Notes under the pieces: generated by a model
Database searches by the model: none
Told to the model about the DNA's origin: nothing
The model's input: only the letters and a program-made list of their open reading frames with translations
Shown here: positions 1 to 5,810 of the stretch, piece after piece
Position numbering within the stretch: position 1 is the stretch's first letter
Layout of the letters: the number at the start of each line of letters is the position of its first letter
Assembly: GCF_020217025.1 (NCBI RefSeq)
Contig: NZ_JAIWOF010000136.1
Coordinates: forward strand, 1-10,000
Direction of reading: 5' to 3'
Length of the DNA: 10,000 nucleotides
From: Flavobacterium sp.
GTDB lineage: Bacteria > Bacteroidota > Bacteroidia > Flavobacteriales > Flavobacteriaceae
Made by a program: the position numbers and the translations under genes

Positions 1-1
1 G

Positions 2-1024
2 ATTTACGATTTATTACACCACAGAACAGGAATTGTTGATTTTGTAAATCAAGATTCTACTTTTCATAAAGTGTTAGACAAAAAACATTCGAAAGAAGAT
101 ATTTTAAAAGTAATTACATCTTACGAGCCTTTATTTGAGCCTGGAAGTAAATATCAATACAGCAATTCTAACTTTTTTATTTTAGGCTGTATTATTGAAA
201 AGTTAACCAAAAAATCCTACGCTGAAAATTTACAAAATCGAATCGTTAAAAAAGCTGAATTAGGAACGTACGAAAGTAAAACCGAAATGACCGCTAAAGG
301 CGCAGTTACCAATAAAGTTTTCGTTCCAACTACATACTATAAAGAAGAAGCAACAAATACAGCAAACAAAGAAAGTTATTCCTATTATTTTGATGGCACC
401 AATTGGGTGAAATCGTTAGAAAATCACAATTCGATTCCGTTTGCATCGGGTGGAATTACTTCAACTACTGCCGATTTAACTAAATTTATTTATGCTCTTT
501 TCAATGGAAAACTAGTTAGCCAAGCTTCTTTAGATCAAATGAAAGAAATTAAAGAAGGTTACGGAAAAGCGTTAATTCAGTTTCCATTTGGCGAAAGACG
601 TTTTTATGGTCATGGTGGAAGAATTGAAAATTTCAGTTCGATGTTAGGTTATTATCCAACCGAGAAATTGAGTTTTTCTTTGATTTCAAATGGCGATAAT
701 TTTGTGCAAAACGATATTATCATTGGAATTTTGAGTATTTATTACAAAATGCCGTTTCCTTTTCCTCAATTCATGAAAATGGATAAAGCAGAATTAGCAA
801 AATTTACTGGAACTTATGCTTCAAAAGACATTCCTTTAAAAATTACCGTTTCTGAAAAGAATGGCGAATTATCAGCACAAGCAACAGGACAAGGCGCTTT
901 TCCTTTGACATTCAAAGAAGAGAAGACTTTCGTTTTTGCCGCTGCTGGAATTGAGATGGTTTTTGGTGATAAGTCATTTGTACTAATTCAGGGCGGAATG
1001 AAATTTAACTTTACAAAAGAATAA
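2..1024 (+). CDS. Serine hydrolase of the beta-lactamase / penicillin-binding-protein fold, 5'-truncated by the window edge
   Basis: The reading frame is open from position 2, so the real start lies left of the window; the GTG at 71 is internal. About 340 C-terminal residues are visible. Near the left edge is LLHHRTGIVDF, matching the LL.H.SGI stretch found just after the catalytic SxxK helix in class C beta-lactamase-like enzymes (Pfam PF00144); the SxxK itself is outside. The second motif is Tyr-Ser-Asn at 158-166, in a typical YxYSNxNF context. The third motif is His-Gly-Gly at 611-619, replacing KTG as is common in this family. An ASGGITSTTADLTKF stretch at 443-487 is also typical. The last 90 or so residues look like the small beta-rich C-terminal domain often appended to these proteins. 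The family includes D-Ala-D-Ala peptidases, esterases and peptidases, so the substrate cannot be named. It is probably periplasmic, but the signal peptide is not visible. The next gene begins 2 nt after the TAA stop, suggesting an operon. Confidence 0.88.
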   Translation: MYDLLHHRTGIVDFVNQDSTFHKVLDKKHSKEDILKVITSYEPLFEPGSKYQYSNSNFFILGCIIEKLTKKSYAENLQNRIVKKAELGTYESKTEMTAKGAVTNKVFVPTTYYKEEATNTANKESYSYYFDGTNWVKSLENHNSIPFASGGITSTTADLTKFIYALFNGKLVSQASLDQMKEIKEGYGKALIQFPFGERRFYGHGGRIENFSSMLGYYPTEKLSFSLISNGDNFVQNDIIIGILSIYYKMPFPFPQFMKMDKAELAKFTGTYASKDIPLKITVSEKNGELSAQATGQGAFPLTFKEEKTFVFAAAGIEMVFGDKSFVLIQGGMKFNFTKE

Positions 1025-1026
1025 AG

Positions 1027-1737
1027 ATGCAAAACACCATCACTACCATCAAAAGCATTACCAATAGTAAATATCTCGATATAATTGGAGTGGTTTTGGT
1101 GGTGGGCGTTTCAGTGTATTTAGAATATTACAAAACCACTTACGATTTTAGTTTTAACGGAAAGAATTACTCGTTTTACTTAGGTTACTTTTCCATTTTA
1201 AACACGTGTTTATCCATGATGGCGACGCGATTGGTCACCAAGAAAAACAACATTGGGAATTTAATCAGCACTTGCAACACCTTATTAAGTGGAAGTATTG
1301 ATTATCTTTTGGGAAATATTGGGGCGATTTTAACCTATCCTGTTTCGTTTTTTGGAAATTATTTTGCCTTTAGAATTTGGAAAAAGAAACAATATTTAAA
1401 TGCAATTGATGCTATCTTTTTCCGAAATATGGCAATAGGTTTACTGCTTTCGTTAGTCCTGAATTACATTGCTTTCACAACATTTTCAGATAAAGCGACT
1501 GATTGGAAATTGTTTTTCGCCATCGCCATTCCAGCTGGAATCAGTTTTGGTGGCACCTTTAATATAGGTAGAATGTATCCTGATAATTGGATTAACTGGC
1601 AAGTATATAATTTATTCAAGATTGTACAAAATGTAATGCTAATGAACATTGCCAACACTGCAAAATACGTGTTTTATATGTTCAATGCGATTTTGGGTTA
1701 TATTACTTGGAAGGATGATAAAGCGAGGCAACTATAA
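1027..1737 (+). CDS. PnuC-like small-molecule membrane transporter (nicotinamide riboside/vitamin type)
   Basis: A hydrophobic protein of 236 residues with about seven likely membrane segments (roughly residues 16-34, 49-69, 77-93, 95-117, 129-152, 160-182 and 211-228). The best family clue is Trp188-Ile-Asn-Trp191 followed by a Tyr-Asn pair: the WxxW motif of PnuC transporters, which lines the substrate site. The ending AKYVFYMFNAILGYITWKDD also resembles the PnuC C-terminus (a last helix ending G(Y/W)xxW and charged residues). PnuC relatives move nicotinamide riboside, riboflavin (PnuX) or thiamine (PnuT) by facilitated diffusion, with trapping by phosphorylation; the substrate here cannot be told. 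No kinase gene or riboswitch is visible beside it. It starts at ATG 2 nt after the hydrolase stop, so the two are probably co-transcribed. Its last 6 bp overlap the 3' end of the opposing lacI-type gene. The match is by motif and topology only, and an unrelated membrane protein remains possible. Confidence 0.68.
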   Translation: MQNTITTIKSITNSKYLDIIGVVLVVGVSVYLEYYKTTYDFSFNGKNYSFYLGYFSILNTCLSMMATRLVTKKNNIGNLISTCNTLLSGSIDYLLGNIGAILTYPVSFFGNYFAFRIWKKKQYLNAIDAIFFRNMAIGLLLSLVLNYIAFTTFSDKATDWKLFFAIAIPAGISFGGTFNIGRMYPDNWINWQVYNLFKIVQNVMLMNIANTAKYVFYMFNAILGYITWKDDKARQL

Positions 1738-2754
1738 CCTTCTTGTAGATTCTCTCTGACGCAACTCTGTTTTAATCACCACGGTTTGCGGTTGGTAAAA
1801 CTCGTCTTTAGAATTTAGTTTGTGGATTAATAACTCCGCTGCTTTGGCTCCAATTTCTGGTGCGTGTTGGCTTACCGTTGATAAACTCGGTGTTAATCGT
1901 CTTGACCAAACACCATCTGCAAAACCAATAATATTTAATTCTTCTGGAATTTTAATTCCTTGTTTCAGTGCCATTCGCATGGTCATGGTGGAACTGTGTT
2001 CGTCTAAGGCAAAAACAGCATCCATTTTTTTTGAAGAAATTAATTTTTGTAGTTTTACATCAAAATCTTCAATAGCAGTTTCAAGAATAATCAAATCTTC
2101 GTCAATTGACATGTTAGCATCTGTGAGGGCTTTTTTATAGCCTTCAAAACGTAATTTTCCAACACTCAAATTATTTACAATAGAGAGCAAGGCGATTTTT
2201 TTACTTCCTAATTTAATCAAATGAGTCGTAGCATGATAAGCGGAATCAAAATCATCTACTACTACTTTATCGCAATTAATACCATCAGCTACTCTATCAA
2301 ACAAAACAATAGGGGTTCCACTATTCATAATATCTTTAAAATGTTTATAGTCTTTTAAAGATTGTGTTTCTTCGGCAATAGCTACTATAAAACCATCAAT
2401 GGTTCCATTGTTCAGCATGTCCATTACTTGTTGTTCTTTATTGAAAGATTCGTTTGAAATCCCAGTAATCACATTATAACCTTTCGCCAAAGCTACTTTT
2501 TCAATTCCACTAAACACCTTTGCAAAAAATGGATTTAGGATATTAGGAATAATTACACCTATAGTATTGGTACGTTGATTTTTTAGATTCTTGGCTATAC
2601 TATTAGGTTTGTAATTCTTTAAAGCAGCATACTCTTGAATTTTAATCTTAGTCGCTTCACTAATTTCTGGGCTATCGCTTAGTGCTTTAGAAACGGTAGA
2701 AATTGATACGCCAAATTCTAGTGCTATCTGTTTTAGAGTTGCTTTTGCTTTCAT
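1732..2754 (-). CDS. LacI/GalR-family transcriptional regulator
   Basis: Full-length repressor of 340 residues, the usual size. Residues 7-26 form the helix-turn-helix (LKQIALEFGVSISTVSKALS), followed by the hinge helix with Pro50-Asn51 and Leu57, the leucine that in LacI inserts into the operator minor groove. From about residue 62 (TIGVIIPNILNPFF) runs the periplasmic-binding-protein-like effector domain. Its landmarks are FDR at 151-153, VVVDDFDSA at 163-171, Arg201 in LRFEGYKKAL, FALDE at 248-252, and the C-terminal dimer region around GAKAAELL at 301-308. Relatives sense sugars or nucleosides and control catabolic operons; neither ligand nor target can be read here. No sugar-uptake or glycoside hydrolase gene is adjacent, so the target may be distant or outside the window. 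The gene converges on the PnuC-like gene, their ends overlapping by 6 bp (its TAG stop occupies 1732-1734), and diverges from rplM across 197 bp. Confidence 0.93.
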   Translation of the reverse strand: MKAKATLKQIALEFGVSISTVSKALSDSPEISEATKIKIQEYAALKNYKPNSIAKNLKNQRTNTIGVIIPNILNPFFAKVFSGIEKVALAKGYNVITGISNESFNKEQQVMDMLNNGTIDGFIVAIAEETQSLKDYKHFKDIMNSGTPIVLFDRVADGINCDKVVVDDFDSAYHATTHLIKLGSKKIALLSIVNNLSVGKLRFEGYKKALTDANMSIDEDLIILETAIEDFDVKLQKLISSKKMDAVFALDEHSSTMTMRMALKQGIKIPEELNIIGFADGVWSRRLTPSLSTVSQHAPEIGAKAAELLIHKLNSKDEFYQPQTVVIKTELRQRESTRRL

Positions 2755-2875
2755 ATATAAAAGTTAAGAGGTAAAAATAGTGTATTTGTGTAATTTAAAA
2801 AAACAACTTTAAATGAATTTTAGTTAAGCGAATGATGACTAACAGATTAGAAAAAATAATATTTTCAAAAAGGGG

Positions 2876-2906
2876 TTTGCAATTCTAATAAATAGTTGTA
2901 CTTTTG
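2876..2906 (+). promoter_or_regulatory. Bacteroidota-type promoter for the rplM-rpsI cluster
   Basis: TTTG at 2876-2879 is followed 19 bp later by TACTTTTG at 2899-2906. This matches the Bacteroidota housekeeping sigma consensus TTG-N(about 19)-TAnnTTTG exactly at both elements. Transcription would start near 2911-2915 and give a leader of about 40 nt before the GTG start of rplM. It is the best promoter match in the window, fitting a highly expressed ribosomal cluster. Confidence 0.82.
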
Positions 2907-2909
2907 CAC

Positions 2910-2951
2910 TCCCTTTATTGGGAATGGAATGTTTAATTTAAATTAATTATT
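2910..2951 (+). promoter_or_regulatory. Short rplM mRNA leader with a small hairpin (possible ribosomal-protein leader)
   Basis: The predicted leader opens with TCCC (2910-2913), a 6-nt loop TTTATT and GGGA (2920-2923), a small hairpin at the very 5' end of the transcript. The rest is AT-rich and has no Shine-Dalgarno sequence, as usual in this phylum. Autoregulatory leaders upstream of rplM have been proposed in Bacteroidota, but assigning this one is inference. The hairpin is only 4 bp, and a covariance comparison would be needed to tell regulation from chance. Confidence 0.35.
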
Positions 2952-3407
2952 GTGAACACATTAAGCTACAAAACAGTATCAGCCAACAAAGCAACTGCAG
3001 ATAAGCAGTGGATTGTTGTGGACGCTGAAGGGCATAACTTAGGTCGTTTATCTACAAAAGTAGCGATGCTTTTAAGAGGTAAATACAAACCAAGTTATAC
3101 ACCGCACGTTGACTGTGGGGATAACGTAATTGTTATCAACGCAGAAAAAATCAACCTTACTGGTAACAAGTTAGATGACAAAACGTACATCAGACACACA
3201 GGTTACCCAGGAGGTCAAAGAAGTTTAACTGCTAGAGTAATGCAACAAAAAAACCCTGCATTATTAGTAGAAAAAGCTATCAAAGGAATGTTACCTAAAA
3301 ACAAATTAGGTGCTGAATTATTCCGCAATTTAAATGTATATGTAGGTTCTGAGCACAAACATGCGGCTCAATCACCTAAAACCGTTAACCTAAACGATCT
3401 TAAGTAA
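2952..3407 (+). CDS. rplM: 50S ribosomal protein L13
   Basis: L13 binds 23S rRNA early in assembly of the large subunit. The product is 151 residues, a normal length. Recognisable stretches are WIVVDAEGHNLGRLSTKVA (residues 20-38), then LLRGKYKPSYTPHVDCGDNV, INAEKINLTGNK, and the HTGYPGG motif followed by the MLPKNKLG region typical of L13. The start is GTG at 2952: it puts MNTLSYKTVSANKAT at the N-terminus, as in flavobacterial L13 proteins, and no nearby in-frame ATG gives a better fit. No Shine-Dalgarno sequence precedes it; the upstream stretch is AT-rich. It is the first gene after the strong promoter at 2876-2906. Its TAA stop shares one base with the ATG of rpsI (TAATG), so the two are translationally coupled. 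Confidence 0.98.
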   Translation: MNTLSYKTVSANKATADKQWIVVDAEGHNLGRLSTKVAMLLRGKYKPSYTPHVDCGDNVIVINAEKINLTGNKLDDKTYIRHTGYPGGQRSLTARVMQQKNPALLVEKAIKGMLPKNKLGAELFRNLNVYVGSEHKHAAQSPKTVNLNDLK

Positions 3408-3793
3408 TGGGAGTTATTCACAAAATCGGTAGAAGAAAATGCGCTGTTGCACGTGTTTATGTTTCAGAAGGAACAGGAAAAATCACTGTAAACAAAAGAG
3501 AATTCACTAACTACTTCCCAACTGCAACTTTACAGTACAAAGTTATGCAACCAATGTCTATGACAGAAAATGCATCAAACTTTGACGTTAAAGTAAACGT
3601 ATATGGTGGTGGTTCGACAGGACAAGCAGAAGCTGTGAGAATGGCTATTGCAAGAGCAATGTGTGAAGTTGAGGCTGAAAACAGAGCTATCCTTAAACCA
3701 GAAGGATTATTAACAAGAGATCCTAGAATGGTTGAACGTAAAAAATTCGGTCAGAAAAAAGCACGTAAGAGATTCCAATTCTCGAAACGTTAA
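3407..3793 (+). CDS. rpsI: 30S ribosomal protein S9
   Basis: S9 belongs to the head of the small subunit, and its C-terminal tail reaches the P-site tRNA. The product is 128 residues, the standard length. It has the N-terminal GRRKCAVARV motif (residues 8-17), GGGSTGQAEAVRMAIARA (67-84), LLTRDPRMVERKKFGQKKAR (101-120) and the invariant-type SKR ending with the terminal arginine that contacts tRNA. The ATG overlaps the last base of the rplM stop, the usual L13-S9 pairing. A 187-bp spacer follows before rpsB. No strong terminator was found there, so read-through into rpsB-tsf is plausible. Confidence 0.98.
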   Translation: MGVIHKIGRRKCAVARVYVSEGTGKITVNKREFTNYFPTATLQYKVMQPMSMTENASNFDVKVNVYGGGSTGQAEAVRMAIARAMCEVEAENRAILKPEGLLTRDPRMVERKKFGQKKARKRFQFSKR

Positions 3794-3980
3794 TATTCGA
3801 TATTTATCAGAATATATTTTCAGATTTATTTTTACAATTAAAATTGAATTAAAAACAAAGTTGTCGATATTCCTTGTAAAAAGGGAATTAGTTTAGCATC
3901 TAAATGAAGCCTAAAGCCTAAAGCTTAAAGCTTAAAGCCCAACGGAACATTGCTAATCACGGAACGTAAACTATTACACA
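3794..3980. other. 187-bp rpsI-rpsB spacer, S2 leader region
   Basis: No open frame of note is present. The first part (3794-3850) is very AT-rich and holds only a weak 6-bp inverted repeat (3793-3798 with 3810-3815) followed by T-rich sequence, not a convincing terminator. The second part contains the 7-bp tandem repeat at 3911-3938 and two copies of ACGGAAC (3942-3948 and 3959-3965) just upstream of rpsB. A weak promoter-like TAGTTTAG lies at 3889-3896 without a well-spaced TTG. The region may carry an S2 leader or a second promoter, but neither is shown by the sequence alone. Confidence 0.4.
3911..3938. repeat. Four tandem copies of a 7-bp unit, YTAAAGC
   Basis: The units are CTAAAGC (3911-3917), CTAAAGC (3918-3924), TTAAAGC (3925-3931) and TTAAAGC (3932-3938). 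A degraded copy, ATGAAGC, lies just before at 3904-3910. The array sits in the rpsI-rpsB spacer about 40 bp upstream of the rpsB start. Its change from two C-type to two T-type units suggests stepwise duplication. Such a short array can change copy number by replication slippage; any effect on rpsB expression is speculation. Confidence 0.85.
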
Positions 3981-4742
3981 ATGGCAAACAAAATTGACGT
4001 TAAAGAGTTATTAGAAGCAGGTGTACATTTCGGACACATGACTCGTAAATGGGATCCAAACATGGCTCCTTACATTTATATGGAGCGTAATGGTATTCAT
4101 ATCATTAACCTATATAAAACTGCAGCTAAAATTGAAGAAGCTAACGAAGCTTTGAAAAAAATCGCTGCATCTGGTAGAAAAGTATTATTCGTTGCTACCA
4201 AAAAACAAGCAAAAGATATCGTTGCTGAGAAAGCAGCTGCATGTAACATGCCTTACATCACTGAAAGATGGCCAGGTGGTATGTTAACTAACTTCGTAAC
4301 TATCCGTAAAGCTGTTAAAAAAATGGCTTCTATTGATAGAATGAAGAAAGACGGTACTTTCATGACTTTATCTAAAAAAGAAAGATTACAAGTAGATCGT
4401 TTACGTGCTAAATTAGAGAAAAACTTAGGTTCTATTGCTGACATGTCTAGACTTCCAGCAGCTCTTTTTGTAGTAGACGTTAAAGCTGAGCATATTGCAA
4501 TTAAAGAAGCACAAAAATTAAACATTCCAGTTTTCGCAATGGTAGATACGAACTCGGATCCACGTCCAATTGATTTCGTAATTCCTGCTAATGATGATGC
4601 TTCTAAATCTATTGATAAAGTTTTATCTTTAGTATCTGCTGCTTTAATCGAAGGTCTTTCTGATAGAAAAGTTGAAAAAGACGAATTACCAGCTAAAGAA
4701 GTAGAAGCTACTGAAGCTCCTGCTACTGAAACTGAAGCATAA
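3981..4742 (+). CDS. rpsB: 30S ribosomal protein S2
   Basis: S2 is a late-assembling protein of the small subunit, between head and body. The product is 253 residues. Motifs include GVHFGHMTRKWDPNM (residues 14-28), the RWPGGMLTN box (96-104), a coiled-coil-like lysine-rich insertion around residues 110-150, and the VDTNSDPRPIDFVIPANDD segment near residue 200. About 22 residues at the C-terminus (232-253) are a low-complexity tail rich in Glu, Ala, Thr and Pro, as is common in S2 of this phylum. The ATG at 3981 gives the canonical MANKIDVKELLEAGVHFGH start. tsf follows after a 138-bp spacer with a large inverted repeat, a gap that often carries an attenuator because S2 and EF-Ts are needed in different amounts. 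Confidence 0.98.
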   Translation: MANKIDVKELLEAGVHFGHMTRKWDPNMAPYIYMERNGIHIINLYKTAAKIEEANEALKKIAASGRKVLFVATKKQAKDIVAEKAAACNMPYITERWPGGMLTNFVTIRKAVKKMASIDRMKKDGTFMTLSKKERLQVDRLRAKLEKNLGSIADMSRLPAALFVVDVKAEHIAIKEAQKLNIPVFAMVDTNSDPRPIDFVIPANDDASKSIDKVLSLVSAALIEGLSDRKVEKDELPAKEVEATEAPATETEA

Positions 4743-4749
4743 ATAAATT

Positions 4750-4844
4750 AAATTCCAAGAATTAAATTCCAAATTCCAAACTTGTTCTAACCATTCGTTA
4801 GCAATTTAGTAAAATTGGAATTTGGGATTTAGTAATTGGGATTT
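4750..4844 (+). repeat. Long imperfect inverted repeat built from AAATTCCAA units, between rpsB and tsf
   Basis: Three AAATTCCAA units stand on the left (4750-4758, 4764-4772, 4771-4779). The right side carries their complements (TTGGAATTTGGGATTT at 4815-4830, TTGGGATTT at 4836-4844). Bases 4750-4779 can pair with 4815-4844: 30 positions with two mismatches and three G-U pairs. The inner 17 positions (4763-4779 with 4815-4831) have one G-U and no mismatch. The 35-nt apical region has its own stem, CTAAC (4787-4791) with GTTAG (4797-4801), flanked by TTG/CAA. Six T residues (4842-4847) overlap and follow the right arm, so the transcript could act as a terminator or attenuator, or as a barrier protecting the rpsB 3' end. 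The unit-built arms also fit a REP-like dispersed palindrome. The function is not proven. Confidence 0.82.
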
Positions 4845-4854
4845 TTTACTTTTA
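4822..4854 (+). promoter_or_regulatory. Possible tsf promoter overlapping the inverted repeat
   Basis: TTG at 4822-4824 and TACTTTTA at 4847-4854, spaced by 22 bp, match the Bacteroidota promoter except for the last base of the second element (A for G). A start near 4860 would leave a leader of about 20 nt before tsf. The first element lies in the right arm of the inverted repeat. The match is suggestive only; in AT-rich DNA such near-hits are common. Confidence 0.25.
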
Positions 4855-4880
4855 TAAACAACAAATAAAAAAAATACAAA

Positions 4881-5702
4881 ATGGCAAATATTACTGCTGC
4901 AGACGTAAATAAATTAAGAACTATCACTGGTGCTGGAATGATGGATTGCAAGAAAGCATTAGTGGAAGCAGAAGGAGATTTCGATTTAGCTATCGAAAAC
5001 TTAAGAAAAAAAGGTCAAAAAGTAGCTGCTAACCGTTCAGATAGAGAATCTACTGAAGGAGCTGCTGTTGCTGTTATCAATGCTGATAATACTGCTGGAG
5101 TTGCAATCACTTTAAACTGTGAAACTGACTTCGTAGGTAAAAATGAAGCATTCGTAAAATTAGCAAACGATTTAGCTAACCAAGCGTTAAACTTCGCTAC
5201 TAAAGAAGAATTATTAGCTTCTGATTTCAACGGAATTACTGTTGCTGAGAAATTAATCGAGCAAACAGGAGTTATCGGAGAAAAAATCGAAATCGGTGCT
5301 TTTGAAAGATTAGAAGGTGCATTTGTTGGATCTTACATCCACGCTGGTAAAATTGCTACTTTAGTAGCTTTATCTGCTAACGTTGCTGGTGCTGACGAAG
5401 CTGCTAAAAACGTTGCAATGCAAGCTGCCGCTATGAACCCAATTGCTTTAAACGAAGCTGGTGTTGATGCTGCAATCATTGAAAAAGAAATCGAAATCGC
5501 TAAAGAGCAATTAAGAGCTGAAGGTAAACCAGAAGCAATGTTAGATAACATTTCTAAAGGAAAAATCCAACGTTTCTACAAAGACAATACTTTAGTAAAC
5601 CAAGATTACATCAAAGACAGTTCTATGAGTGTTGCTGCTTACATTAAATCTGTAGACGCAAACTTAACTGTTACTGGATTTAGTAGAGTTGCTTTAGGAT
5701 AA
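4881..5702 (+). CDS. tsf: Translation elongation factor Ts
   Basis: EF-Ts is the cytoplasmic nucleotide-exchange factor that releases GDP from EF-Tu. The product is 273 residues, close to the E. coli length. The N-terminal UBA-like domain (about residues 1-50) carries TGAGMMDCKKAL (16-27), which contacts the EF-Tu G domain. The TDFV motif (82-85, in NCETDFVGKNEAF), whose Asp-Phe pair disturbs the Mg2+/GDP site of EF-Tu, is intact. The core then runs through two exchange subdomains, with EIGAFERLEG and later AMNPIALNEAGVD, to a KGKIQRFYKDNTLVNQDYIKD-like end region. The ATG at 4881 gives the standard MANITAADVNKLR start. An A-rich stretch precedes it instead of a Shine-Dalgarno sequence. A strong terminator ends the cluster 24 bp after the stop. 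Confidence 0.98.
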   Translation: MANITAADVNKLRTITGAGMMDCKKALVEAEGDFDLAIENLRKKGQKVAANRSDRESTEGAAVAVINADNTAGVAITLNCETDFVGKNEAFVKLANDLANQALNFATKEELLASDFNGITVAEKLIEQTGVIGEKIEIGAFERLEGAFVGSYIHAGKIATLVALSANVAGADEAAKNVAMQAAAMNPIALNEAGVDAAIIEKEIEIAKEQLRAEGKPEAMLDNISKGKIQRFYKDNTLVNQDYIKDSSMSVAAYIKSVDANLTVTGFSRVALG

Positions 5703-5725
5703 TCCTATTCTAAACTAATAAATAC

Positions 5726-5768
5726 AAAACCTTAATTCTTTAACAAGAGTTAAGGTTTTTTTCTTTTT
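5726..5768 (+). terminator. Rho-independent terminator after tsf
   Basis: Bases 5726-5740 pair with 5745-5759 to give a 15-bp stem (one G-U pair) closed by the 4-nt loop TAAC. The core arms are AAAACCTTAA and TTAAGGTTTT, followed by a T-rich tract to 5768. This is the clearest intrinsic terminator in the window and closes the ribosomal cluster. Confidence 0.92.
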
Positions 5769-5777
5769 AAAATACTG

Positions 5778-5785
5778 TATATTTG
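5778..5785 (+). promoter_or_regulatory. Probable -7 element of the promoter for the TraB/GumN gene
   Basis: TATATTTG fits TAnnTTTG exactly and lies 26 bp before the TTG start codon. No TTG stands at the expected distance upstream: that position falls in the T tract of the tsf terminator. The promoter may therefore be weak or depend on the second element alone. The leader would be only about 15-20 nt. Confidence 0.5.
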
Positions 5786-5810
5786 GGGTAAACGAAAAAA
5801 GAAAATAGCT

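Noticed and set aside
71..73. GTG at 71 as the start of the serine hydrolase
   Set aside because: The frame is open to the window edge, and the residues before it (LLHHRTGIVDF) are a conserved family motif, so the start lies outside.
2772..2806. Minus-strand promoter for the LacI-type gene (CAA at 2804-2806, TAAAAATA at 2772-2779 on the plus strand)
   Set aside because: The second element has one mismatch and the spacing is 24 bp, outside the usual range. The gene must have a promoter in this 197-bp gap, but this one is not strong enough to list.
2820..2842. TTAGT...ACTAA inverted repeat (arms at 2820-2824 and 2838-2842) as an operator for the LacI-type regulator
   Set aside because: Arms are only 5 bp with a 13-bp asymmetric centre and no central CG as in typical LacI operators. 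In AT-rich DNA this is expected by chance.
2935..2944. AATTTAAATT palindrome in the rplM leader
   Set aside because: A 10-bp palindrome of A and T only, expected by chance in this base composition.
3793..3820. Terminator after rpsI
   Set aside because: The stem is 6 bp of almost pure A-T with an 11-nt loop; the following T-rich stretch is broken. Too weak compared with the terminator after tsf.
5015..5551. Antisense open frames opposite tsf (also opposite rpsB and inside the lacI-type gene)
   Set aside because: They overlap well-identified conserved genes, show low-complexity composition mirrored from those genes, and have no start signal or family likeness.
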